A DNA stretch of 64,000 bases, taken from positions 327,507-391,506 of the forward strand of contig VXAA01001508.1 in assembly GCA_013399115.1 (NCBI GenBank), in the 5' to 3' direction. The DNA is from Anseranas semipalmata. Its lineage: Eukaryota; Chordata; Aves; Anseriformes; Anseranatidae. The notes below the pieces were generated by a model, which was not told where the DNA came from, searched no databases, and was given only the letters and a program-made list of their open reading frames with translations. Both the position numbers and the translations under genes were made by a program. Within the stretch, counting starts at the first letter, position 1. Each line of letters opens with the position of its first letter. Positions 1 to 11,850 of the stretch are shown in pieces.

Positions 1-145
1 CGGGGGCTCGGCGGGGCGCGGGGCGCTCGCTGCCGAGGCGGAGGCGCGGCCCGGGGCCCGCTCCCCTCCCGCCCGGAGCCTCGTCCGCTCGTTCCCCCGC
101 GGAGCGCGGCCTCCCCCTGCGCTCGCAAGGCTTTCTGTTCAGACA
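1..145 (+). promoter_or_regulatory. CpG-rich left edge, probable tail of MEGF9 promoter or exon 1 island
   Basis: The first 145 bases are extremely rich in G, C and CpG, then change abruptly to a T-rich tract and AT-rich sequence. MEGF9 exons lie downstream on the same strand, and MEGF9-type first exons are GC-rich, so this is best read as the 3' part of the gene's CpG island. No good splice donor is visible in these bases (the GT dinucleotides near 83, 91 and 137 are poor), so the canonical first exon probably ends upstream of the window. All of this is inference from composition and position. Confidence 0.4.
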
Positions 146-227
146 CATGCAGCCGCTGGAGCGCCGGTTCTTTCCTCCTCCTCTTTTTTTTTTTATATAT
201 AAATTTGTTTTTCTCCTTGCCTGGGAG

Positions 228-297
228 ATGCTGGATTCATTAAAAGCGTGCCGAGTATCTGTTCTGCTCTTCCTGGTAGCTGTAGCGCTCCGAACAA
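228..297 (+). other. candidate alternative first coding exon (signal-peptide-like ORF)
   Basis: An ATG at 228 (purine at -3) opens a reading frame with a charged start, then a hydrophobic run SVLLFLVAVAL, resembling a secretory signal peptide. A GT at 298-299 would end the exon after one base of a codon. That is exactly the phase MEGF9 exon 2 needs, since exon 2 begins with two bases completing a codon. A TATATATAAA stretch lies at 194-203. The donor (CAA|GTGGCA) is weak and a phase match has a one-in-three chance, so this is speculative. Without splicing the frame stops at 327-329. Confidence 0.15.
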
Positions 298-3200
298 GTG
301 GCATTAATCAACCTGCTTTATGCGGCTAGGCGTGTAATCAGCTGGAGATCTGGCTGCTCTTGTTTTCAGACTTTAATTCCTTTTTTTTTTTTTCCATTGC
401 GGTTTGGGTCTTTATTTTTTTTCCCCTGGAGAGAGAGAGGATGGTTTAAGATTGGGAACTGCTGATAAAGAGAGGAGGGGTTGAGTCCTCTTAAGGCAAA
501 AGCGATTTCCCCCACGGCACCACGATCGGACCTCACAGGTGCAGCGAGCATCCCGCGATGGTCCCACGAGCAGGTGCCCCCTGCCTGGCTGTGTGTGCTT
601 GGGCAGCACAGGGCGACTTTCCACCGCCAGCATCCCGCTTACGGGGCCCAGCATCACAGCGGCACCGGGACGCTTGCGGGTGGCCCCGTGCGGTGCCAGC
701 GTGATGCCCATGTCTGCGTGTCGCTGGCTGCAGCCCACTGGTCTCCGAATTGTTCTCCGGTGCCTTTACGCTGGGGCGATGGGCAGGTTACACCGCCCTC
801 AAGGGGCTAATTTGTTGTTCGTTAGCACGGCGGGTTGGGATTAACCCCAGCTGGTGGGGCTCTGGCGTACCTGTGGGCAGGGTGGGTTTGGGGACGTGGG
901 GTCGGCACAGCACTGACCTCTGGGCTTTTCCATGCCCGCCCGCTCTGCCCAGCATCACCTGGAGGCCTCTGCGGAGGCTCACTTTCACAGCCTCGCACGG
1001 GGCCTCCAGTGCTAAAGGGCCAGCAAAGCCGGTGGGCACCATGGGGCTAGCTGCAGCCCGTCTGGTCTTTGGTGCGAGCAGGCTTTCAGGGTCACTTTTT
1101 CAACCCTGATTAGGGAATTAGTGCATTATGTGCTTTTTTGCATGAAAGAAACGGGCCTTTTCTGATGGACATTGGGAAGCATTCCTTTAATGCTGATAGA
1201 GTTATTGTTGATAAGGAATTGGTGTGAGAGTCCTCAGATTCAGTGTTTGTTCAGCGCTACCAAGACTTAAATTCTGACTTCAGTGCATTTTTCTCATTCT
1301 GATTTAAGAAGCACTTCAGCTACTGCCCGGTTGCCTGCTTGTTTTGTTCTCATTCTTTTCCCTTTTCCAGTTTCACAGGGTTTATTTTTCTTTCCAATCC
1401 TGTGATCACGTTAAAATCCCGGATTTTGTTTTTAAGAGAAGTAAATTGCTAATCCTCATGTTTGTGGAGACAAGCTTAGAAGTATCCCCTGCCTTATCTG
1501 CAAAGCCTCCAAGACCCGCGGTGGAGGCTTTCCACTTCCCTTTTAGGGGGAGCAGCCTCACTTGGAGGCAGAGGCTGAAGCCTCGCAGGAGGGCTGCCCT
1601 TCGGATGCTTGGTGATGGAGCAGATGCGCGGCTCCTGCGGTCAGCACGGCCCCGCTTGGGCTCTCCCTGCACAAAGAACAAAACTTCTCTATTCTGCCGC
1701 TTCTGTAGGGCGGTGTTGGACAATGAGGGTCTCTCTGAAGGACATTTCATTCCGGCTCCTTTGGCAGCCCCACGCACAGCAGGCGGGTGGGCTGAAAAGC
1801 CAAAGCTTCCTTACACAGCCTCTGTCCCCGCGCTGTGGCTGGGCCAGCAGAGCCGCATCCGAAACCTAAATCTGGGCATCGTTAGGCCACAGAAGAAGTG
1901 TTTCGGATCCCAACGTCTTGACAGCCCTTGCTGCCTGTCCTCCCCGGCCTCCCTGCGATGCTCCAGCTGGCTTCCCGACCCGTCAGCTCCCCGCCGTCAC
2001 CGTGAGCCCTCACCTGTGCACCTCGAGCCTTGCAGCGGGAGGGGACAAAGAGCAACTTGTGCTGCAGGCAGCGCCTGCGCGTGGGCTCGGGGCGGCGAAT
2101 TGCACGCAGGCATCCTGTGCTGCGGCAGGAACAGGTGTGAGCCGAGTCACGGTGCACGGTGGGACAAATCCCGGTGGGACAGGAGCATCCGGGCGGCTGA
2201 AGGCGGTTTTGGGAAACCTTGCCTATGCTGCTCCCTCTGCAGGTCTGGGTGTCCCCTTGTCCTTGCCTCTCCCCATCCAGCCTCTGGCAGAGGTCCTCCT
2301 GCCCGTGTCTGCCCCGTGATCCCCTTTTTCCATGTGTCCGGAATGCTTTGCCTGTGGGCCCAGGGTGGGAAATGGGGTGCGGAGGGGATGCGGGAGGGCA
2401 AGCTCCTGCTGATCGCTGGGGAGGGTGCCTTCAGCTTCCCTCGGGCGAGGTTCGGTTGTGGCTCAGAGTGGTCACCGAGATGGCTTGGCTTCTGGATGTC
2501 AGCGGGTTTTAATTTTTATTAAAGAAATGGAAATTAAGTTACAGATGTGACGGCTCCCAGTAAGGAAGATGCTCACATTGCTTGGGATCAGTACAGGAGC
2601 AGCCAGGTCAGAGCCTTTCTTTGAGGAATAAATTGTGGGGTTTTATCTGGAGCTTAAAATACAGGGATGTTGCCCACAGCTCCCTTGCCTCTCCCTTGCC
2701 TTCCTCCCTGCCTCCGTGCTCCTGTATCTGAATCATTCTTGAATCAGATGCAGCCAACTGTCCTGACTCAAGATTTTGAGATTTTTGGACTTACCGATTC
2801 TCATAAAACCCAGGATATTTTTTGGGAAGCCCTATGGTGTATCCAAGGTCTCACTCATTAGCTTCCTTCTTCAGTGCTGGGATTTAACTTTTTTCTTTTG
2901 GATGATCGCTGGGGCAGCATCACATTGCTGAGCTGCCGGGTGGAAAATGCCGGGCGCGAGATGGGAAGAGCTGTCGAGCACTGGGACTGCGCCGTGCTCA
3001 AGTTCCTCGTCCAGCTGCTGCCAGCGGCACCCGGACACCCCGACGGGGAGGCCCCCGCCAGCCTCTGCTGCGGAGGAGCCGAAACCCTGAAGGAGAGCGG
3101 CCGCATGTGAGACCGGTGGTAGAGCCGAGGTTTAAGCCTTGTGTTGTGGGCAGCCGTGGGGCTGCCTGTGGTTTGTGCTGGAGGTGCAGGGGCTGTGCAC

Positions 3201-6200
3201 ATCCAAATGACAGGGAAATTTGTGGGAGAGTATGGGGCTGTGGATGGTTTTGCCCCAAGCATCCCGCTGGGGCAAGGCGTGACCTCAGGGGACAGGTAGC
3301 TGCATCCCAGAGGGGATCTCGGGGTGGCCGCGGCGCTGCGGGAGGTGATGCTCAGCATCCGACGGCCGTGCCCCAAGGAGCACACGAGGCCGGGGACATC
3401 CAGGGCTCCCCGTGAGGCCGGGGCTGCGGGCAGGGAAGCACAGAACGAGCCGTCCCTGAGGAACGGAGGCACGCGAGTCTGCTGAAGTCAGGGGAAAGAT
3501 TTCGGAGTTTTTTTGGTCTATAAATACCCAGGGATAAGTCATCGTGCCGCTTCTAATATTTGCAGCGTTAATGCCAGCTGACTGGCAGGAAGTGCTTCTG
3601 CAGATCTGATGTGCTCCTGGTGCTTCCAAGGAGAAGCAGAGATCTTCTGGGCGGCGCGAGGCATCTGCTAGCGTTGGAAATAAACCCATGCCTGTGCCGG
3701 GTGTGAAGGCAGGGATTTCTCTTGCAGCCATCTGGCTGGGGGTGCTCTTTCTGCGTTACCTCTGACAAATACTTAAAATAAAACCAGAAAATGTTGAGGT
3801 GCTGAAGTGCTGCGCAGCACCTAGACGGCAGCTGAGGCTTCCCTTGGCTTTTGAATGAGGTTGCAGCAAGGACTCAGGCTTGCTTTGGAGGTCCTGGAAA
3901 GCATGGGCTTTGCTGCCCCAGCTCACGCCACGCATCCACTGGGCTCCGCTCGGCGCGAACGGGGCCGGGGGGGCAGAGTCTGGCGCTTCATAATTGGTTG
4001 GGGATGTTAATATGGTTTACGACCTAAAGGCTAGATTGCAATCTCGCCATCTGCCCTACCTTGGGGGGCCGTGTGGCTCCGCACCACCCCAGGAGAACAC
4101 AACCGGCTGCAATTCAGGCTCATTAAACTGGCTGAAAACCAGGATTTGTGCTTCACAGGAAATCATTTGCTTTTTTTTTTTCTTTTTTTAAAAAAAAACT
4201 TTTAGGTTGGGCCAGACTGAAATAACGTGGTTACATGGTTGTTCTTGCATTGCTTCCAGTCAGCTCGAGGGTCCTGCTCCTTGAGACTGCTCCCTGAGGC
4301 GACATCCACGTGGACTCAGCGCTTATCCCCAGGGCCAAGTGTGGGGGCTCCCGGGTCCCTGCCACGGGGAAACACCCCAAATCCCAGCAGAGCTCGTCTG
4401 GAAGGGTCTTTTATTTGATTAAACTTGTCAGTCTGGAAAGACTTTGAACAAGGTGCTCTGGACTCAGAATAATTGAATCTCTAATTTGTTCAGACAGAAC
4501 ATTTAAAAGATTTTTTCCTTACTGAATAGGAAACTTTCCATCAGCGCTGGTCCTGGCTCCCCTGCTGCCCCCCTGGAGGGGCGGTGCGGGACGTCTCCGT
4601 GCTGGGGACTCCGGCTCCCCCTGCACCCCCTGTCCCCATCCCATCTCCCTGCTGGTTGGCAGCCGGGGATGCTGGAGACGTGGTCCAGGTCCCGCAGAGA
4701 GAGCAGATTCCCCCCTGGCAGGGGGTCCCAGCCAGCCTGCCTGTCACCGCTGCCTTTCCCCAGCCCTTTAAAGGTGCACCAGGTCCTGGGGGAAGCTCGG
4801 TTCGTGTGGATTTTTGGATCGCGCCGTCGGAACGGGCTGCGGAGCGCTAATCCGCGGGCAGGGCTCGAGCCGCCCGGAGCGGCTCTATTGTTCGCGGGCT
4901 GGATTCCTGCTCCGGCTGATGCTCTTCCGCATCTTCCCGTGCAAAATTCCTCTCGCCGTTCGTCACATGAAATGCTGCAGGGTGGTGATACAAGACAGGC
5001 TGCCAGCCCTCGTCCTCGCGCAACCCCTCGAGGATGGGTTTATTCCCGCCCTGGAAAAGGGATGGATTTAGGGTCTGCTCCTGCTTCACCCATGTGGATG
5101 AAGCTCTTATATCTGAGCAGGCGTGAATGAGGAGCCTCCCGGAGCTGCAGGAACTCATGCTAAGTCTCAGTTTGGTCTTCTGCTGCTTAAAGGAGGATTT
5201 TCTGAACACCTGCTGTATGAATTACAATTTGCCTTGTAAATGTAACTGGTTCAGAGTCTGAGCGTGAAAGACGGGTGTTTGCTCTTCGCCTGGGAAAAGA
5301 AACAAGCAAAACCCCCAAGGTTTTCCTCCTGATGCGGGCCAGCCTCGAAACCAGGGAGAAGCCCAAGCCTTTCTTTTTACCATTTTAATTCACTTGCCCC
5401 ACGTCCTTATAAATAAGCCAGCAGAAACATGACAAGGCAAGCATCTCTGCTATTTATAGCTCGCGCTGCTCCACATGCCTGTTGGAAGAATCAGCCAGCT
5501 GAATGGCTCTGCAGCCTTTCAGCAAAAGCCTCGATGACACAGGCGTTCTGCGCGCGGAGATGGATGTGTGTGCGTTTGGAGGCTGTTGGTGGCGAGCCTT
5601 CCCCCGAGCAGCCGGGATCCCTCCTTGGCGAGGGGGAGCCCCCGCAGCCCCCAGAGGCCAGACCCCGTGGCCCTGCTCCCGCTGTCGCCGGCTGGCCCCA
5701 AAATGGGTCCAGTGCCTTGGGATGCTCCTGGCTGGGCAGGTCCTGCTGCTGCTTGGGGCGGTCATTGCCAGACCAGATACACATTGATATGCCCCGAGCT
5801 GAATTTCTTTTCTTTTTTCCTTTTTCTTTTTTTTTAAGCTACATTAACCCTTTATTTCCTTGCTTTCATTTCGTGGCATCACCCCTGTGTAATTAAGAGG
5901 CTGCCGGTAGCCTTTACCCGTTTAACTGGTCATGCCACTTCTCAGATGAATCTGCTTTATTCCTGGCAAATTACCCTGCCGCCGTTTTCAGGCAGCTTTA
6001 CTCTATTTTGACTGACTGGCTGCCTATATTAACTGATAGTGCTGCTTGGGCTGCTTTGATCCTGTATTATTTATGGAAATGATGGCATATAACTCCGCGT
6101 AGCTGATTAATGCTGCATGTATTTTTAATGTGCTAGTTCTGCTGTTTGATCTGTGCTAAATGATCATTCTCTGATGCGTTCCTGGGTTCATTTCTGTTGC

Positions 6201-9200
6201 TTATGAAAAAGATATTGAAATGGACTGTTTGTTTTGTTGCTTTTTCTTTTTTCCCCCCCAGTGGCCTCATCTTGTGCTGGTTTTTAAGCTTTCACAGCTC
6301 CTTTCCCCAAGTATCGCTGTGCTGTTAGCACATGGAGCATTTATGCTTTATTGCTGTTAATTTGAGCGTTTCACTGGTGGCATTGCTCTGGACTCGGGCT
6401 GGGTGTAGCCTGACGTTTTGGGGGGCCCCGGGGAGCTGTGGCTCAGGGCCAGCGACACACGATTGAGGTGGAAACTGGCCGGAATCGGGCGGGTGCCACG
6501 AATGTTTTCTGTAGCCTGTCACAGGGTGTCTGGGACCAGTCGGTATTAACGAAATGGCTTTACTTGCCAGGGTGGCATCCACTCGACCCGCAGCTTCCTT
6601 CCCTGCGGGGCGAGATGCGGTCGTGGCTGGGGACAGGTTCATTGTGGGGAATGCCCGCCGCATCCGCGGTGCTGCCGGCACCGAGCTCGCCCTTCCCGCA
6701 TCCGTCCCCATGGCTGGGCTTGGCCAACGAGGTGGAAACCAGGAGGTCGCTCCAGGAGCACCATCTGTGAGCCGAAGGATCAGCATTTCCCTTCCCTGGG
6801 GGCAAAGCAGAGGGTGAATAGATGATTTTGGTTTGTTTATTTTTTCCTGCCTTGTCTAACACCTGCTCGCTTCATGGCAAAGGCGAGGGTTGTCTCCGAA
6901 GCCCTTCTCTGTGTGCACCACATGCCGGGAGCAGTAGGTCTGCGAGGATGCTTTCCTGCTTTCTTGAAGAGTGCAGTAAAGATGCAAAGCAATGTGAACT
7001 GAAAACCTTTAAACTGATTTTTTTTTTTCCATCCTGTGAACAGGGCTTTTTTGTCAAGATCAGCAAAATATCTATCTTTCTGGAAAAGATGGTTTTTCCT
7101 TTAATGGATTTTTCCATTAAAAGCAATTTAAACTTGACATCTTGTTCCCACCAAATTTTTCAATGCTTCTTGTTCCATGAAAACCTTCAGTAATTTTGTT
7201 TTTCTCCTTCCCTCTCTTTCCAAGCAGATACACACACACTTTTTTTTTTTTTGAGGCCTGAACTTCCTGTGGGATAGAAGATGCATTTTTCTGTCAGCTG
7301 TAACTCTTGCCTTTTGTCACAGGGAACAAAGAAAACATTATAGACTTTTTTTTTAAACTTTCTGGTGTTCCTCCCCTGCCCCAAAACAGAGACATACCGA
7401 CCTGATCACTGAAAGCCATCTATTCTGGGGAGGAATCGGGAGGTATGCATCACAGTGAGCGCTGGGGGAGCGGGCAGTATTTTGGGGTAAGATTCCTGCA
7501 AACTGAGCTGCTGGCTCACGGGATGCTGGAGGAGCATGAGCATCCCTGCGGGGTGAAGGCAGGGGCAGGGGGTCCCGTGCCGACCCCAGCCCCTGGGTAG
7601 CTGGGGCGAAACCCGTGGGCAGCCCAGGGCAGCTGGAGCGGGCACAGGATCTGCCCCAGGTTGTCCATCGCAAGAAGATGGAGCTGGAGCACGGCGGCTC
7701 TTGCCTGGGCTGGGTGTTTGCTCGCTTGGTGCGAACACATCGGATGTCTTTTGGCTGCGGCTGCCCCAGCTGGTAACAGCAGCCCCGTCCTGCTCTGCCT
7801 TCCCTCCTGGGGCTGGGTCTTCCCCAGTCCCCCTCAGTGTTTGGGGAAAGGTTTGGGGGATTTGCCTTGTTTTTGAGCACTGCAGGTGCCTTAGACATGA
7901 CCATGGCCATCCCCATCTCCATCTCCCTACAAACAGCTGCATTAAGTTATTATTAAGTTATTTGCGTGTATATCAAAATAATAATAATTAAGCCATAATT
8001 AAAGCGCGTGCAGCAATGCTTTCCAGCAGCGCTCATCCCCAGTTTCGGGGCAGGACTCGGGGTCCCATCCCCTCGTACAATGTCCCCTCTGCCGCGTGCC
8101 CAGCAGCGCGGGGAGCAGCTGGGGCCGTGCCGTGCTGACGGCTTCAGTCGGTGATAAAGCGACGTGACGTAGAGAACTAAATACCTGTTATCGGAGAAAA
8201 GCAAACAGAACCTCCACCCGCCTCCCGCGTTTCTCCCTTCAAGGGCAGGCTGCACGCCCGGCGTGGCGCTCCCTGGAAAATATGTTTTATTATTAACGCG
8301 CTCGCTTTGGCTCGGCTGCGTTGTTGAGAAATCCAAGCTTGACTCCAGATAATGAATGACAAACATTTGTCTGGACTTAACTATTTTACTCTGAGCATTT
8401 TTTTTTTTTTTTCCTCCTGGAAGTTTACTGTAAGCTGTCAGCAGCGTGCCTGCTGACGTGAGTTATCGCTGACGCCCTGCAGTTGGGTCTTCCCTTTCTT
8501 TCCGAGTCTCGGTTGTTTCTTTTCAGGGGAGGCTTTTGTGCAAGTCTAATCCATTTAAAATGGAAAATAAAAGAGCGATGGAGTTGTCTTTAAAGGGGCA
8601 TTTGGATGGTGGCTGCCCCACTGAGCCAGGCGGGCTTTGGGTGGGATGGAGAGCGACGTCCCGCTGTGCGGGGGGACCTGCCCCCAGCACCCAGCTTTGG
8701 TGTCAGGGTGCCTGCAGCAGTGGCTGCCACCCTTCCTGAGCTACAAACCCCTCAAAAAGTTTCCAGAAGAGGTGTGGATGCTGAGATCAAGCTTGCGGAT
8801 GGGGAATTGATCCTTTTTTCTCTCTCTCCTCTCCACCACCATCCCCTTTGGGGTCCCTCAGACCCAAACCGGTGCCCCAAGCTCGTGTCCAGCACCTGGT
8901 CTGTGTGAGCTGGGTGGCCTTGTCGCAGAGCCAACGCCTCTCACCTCCGTCCGTGTGATACCAGGTGCTGTGTTGATTAGTGCGTGCGGCATCGGCCGCA
9001 CCAAACTAGAGCCTCTCTGCGTTTTGTTTAAACCAAGGTCATTATAAAGCCCTCAAAAATTGGGGGTGGCTGGGATAGAAATGTAAATGAACCTCTGACC
9101 CCCTGGCTGCTGGGGAAGCCCTGTGGTTTGAGCATCTTTGTGATTTGGGCTCGGCTTTGCCAATCCAAAACCGAAGCCTCTGCCTTCCAGCGAGGGCGAT

Positions 9201-9646
9201 TCCCCGGGGCGATGTGGCCGTGTGGGGCTGGGCTCTGACCCCGCGGGGCAGCGGGTTGGGTTTTGGGTCTTGGCTTAGACGTGGCCTTTACTGCAGGGGC
9301 TCCTCACTCTTGAAGCCACGGTGCTGCCCCGGGCAGTGCTGCACGGGCATTCTGCTTATTTTAATTTTTTTTGCCTATTTAAAGAAGATTTGGGTCTTCT
9401 GTTGGACAAGGCTCCTGCGTGGTGTACTCTTCGAGTTGTTTCTTTTCGGCGCTCAGGTGGGTACTTCACAGCCCTGCACAGGGCGCGGTGTTTATTGTGA
9501 AGGTTTCACAGACTTGGCTTAGACTTTGTCACAGTGTTTATTTGCAGTTGCCAAACTTGCTTGCTTAATGGAAACGCTTTCGTTTTGAAGTTGATCTAAA
9601 TAAACACAGGCAGGAACCAGGGCTGGACGTACCTTTCGTGTCCATC

Positions 9647-9673
9647 AGTGTCACTAGCAGTGTCACTAGCAGT
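9647..9673. repeat. 12-bp tandem duplication
   Basis: The unit AGTGTCACTAGC occurs twice in direct succession (9647-9658 and 9659-9670) followed by a partial AGT. It is a short minisatellite-like duplication in intron 1 with no evident function. Confidence 0.8.
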
Positions 9674-10376
9674 ACGATGACTAAAGGGAGAAATTAAAAG
9701 CCGATCTGCAGCCCCGATTGAAGTCATTAATCTGCTGCAGGGCTCGGGGATGTAAAGCAAAGGTAAGCGGGAGGCAGGGGCACGTCGCTGCTGCTCGCCT
9801 GGCTCGGAGCAGCGGTGGTGCCCTCGGAGCCCCGGGGATGGGCTGCGCCCCGGGTGCGTGGTGGGTTTGGGCTCGGGGCCGGCGCGAGGCCCATGTTACA
9901 AAATGCGGGAATAAAAGCCAGCCAGCAGGAAGCCTCCTCTCTTCCCAGCTCGGAGGGCGTTTTCCCTGCGCTGCCCCAGCAGCTCCCCGTGCTTGCAGCA
10001 CTTTGTAGCTTGCAACTCCTTGCCTGGCGAGAGTCACGGTAAATCCAAATTGGCCTATGGCGTTGTGTCGTCATAGCCTTGAAACCGGACCCAAATGGCA
10101 AAGCCTGCCTGAAACCAGTTGTGATTACTCATGCCTCATGCTATCCCTCTCCCCCGGTGGAGTTTCTGCTGTGGTAATTCCACTTATTGAGCAATGAGAC
10201 AAAATACCTTCGCTAAACTTGGAACCAAGCTCTCAAGAACCGGGACTCAGGGGCTTTGGGCTGTCAGAAGGTTTTCTTTGGTCTTCCTCTGCACAGGCAT
10301 TGAAGTGAATGAGAGGAAGAAAGATACTTTGCTGTTTTTCTGTGATGAGCAGAGCTCTGCATTTATTTACTTAGAG

Positions 10377-10404
10377 TAAAAAAAATAAAAAAAAAATAAA
10401 AAAC
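10377..10404. repeat. A-rich simple repeat
   Basis: A near-pure A tract interrupted by single T residues. No retroelement body was recognised beside it. Confidence 0.8.
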
Positions 10405-11821
10405 AGTATACAGCAAATGTATCCCGTGCTGTTGTGGCTTCACCTGATCTCCGAGCTGAAAATGCAATGAGCTGAGAGGAACGGGGCGTTTTCCCTCAGG
10501 CTCTGTAAAGCGCCTCTTTATTAACGCTTTCAGTAAGTGTTTATTAACACTGTGGATAAAAGAAGCCTTTGTTAGAGGATCTGTCCCTTTGCTGCTCCAG
10601 TGGAGGAGCTGAATCTTGAAAGGAACTGCCCTGGGCACCTGCTGGAGATGCTGATGGAAGTTTGCATTCCAGATTTTCTCCACAGGCTTAAACATAAAAT
10701 AGCCTGTAGCCCTCCAGAGTGAGGCTTTCCTCTTCTTCCCTTTAAAAAGAAAAAAAAAAAAGGCATTTTCATATTGAATTCTGTATCAATTGCACGCCTG
10801 CGCTGTTGCTTCTAGCATCTCCATGCTGTTGTTCTGTATTTCCTCCTGGTGCAAAAGCAGCTGCTTTAAATGAGAGAGAAGGAAAAGGATGCCTGCTCAG
10901 CACGGCAGGGACAGCCAGCGAAGCTCCAAGCCTTCATGGCTCTGCCTGGCCTTGGTGGCAAGGGAAAGCTGGAAAGCTGCGGCTGCCTTTGTGCGTCGAA
11001 GGAGCACCGGCTACACCATGGGTAATCCTGGTGCAAAGAAACCGGGCTGTGTCTCTGCCACCAAGAGAGCTGCGCTTTGCAGTGAGGTTGGCAGTGTGTA
11101 CGTGCTCGCTCACCAGGAGAGCTCCCCAGAGGTCCAAGCTCTGCAGTTCCACCACGATGCACCTCCAAGGCGGCTGGGGGCTGCCACGCTCCCCAGCACC
11201 TCACCTGCTTCAGCTCAGGTTTAAGCCCCAGCGGCTGCTGGTGCTCAGGCAGATGCGTTATAAGTTTTACATGATTTCTGTGCTAAGCACAATACTGTTT
11301 TACAACAGTCTGACCCTGGTCCATTTCCTTTTGAGGGCCCTGTAAGTGTGCCCATGGGCATGGGGCAGCAATACACTGCAGCAGAGCTCCTGCGGGTCCA
11401 GCTCCTGGGTCCAGCGTGGTCGGGATGGAGGAGGCTGGAGGCTGCACCAGCCCTGCCGAGGCTGAACACGACACCGGGAGCATGAGGAGTTAACGACAGG
11501 GACCTGGGAGAGGAGAAGCTGCTGCATTTGCAAGCGCTGTCAGCAGCCAAGGTCCGGAGGGGGAAAGGCTCCCGAGGGCTGCACGCCTTGCACAGCGTAT
11601 TTTGGGTTTAATCGGGTCAGGCAAACGCGCAGACAGAAAGCAGCTCCTGTAACTGGGCAGAATGGTCCCTTGCAGGCTGGACAAAGTGTCTGGTTTGTAG
11701 CCTGTGAGCATTTAGAAGCCACCTTTGATAGCTTGTGCAGTTAACCTGGTGGTGGTTTTGTGCCCCCTGTTGCGTGGTGGGAGCATCCCTGGAGCAGAGC
11801 CCCGGCAGAAACTGTATGTGT

Positions 11822-11850
11822 TTAAAAAAACAAACAAACAAACAAAAACC
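11822..11850. repeat. (AAAC)n microsatellite
   Basis: A short run of AAAC/CAAA units embedded in intron 1. It is simple sequence only. Confidence 0.8.

Noticed and set aside
147..329. Open frame starting at the ATG at 147
   Set aside because: The first ATG has pyrimidine at -3 and reads through a T-tract. The ATG at 228 in the same frame is the better candidate, and without splicing the frame has no known relative.
1344..2522. Longest open frame in the window, 392 codons on the + strand
   Set aside because: Composition is that of GC-rich intronic DNA (Arg, Ser, Pro, Gly, Ala, Cys), no domain or homology is recognised, and several other frames are also open here. It is probably a chance frame.
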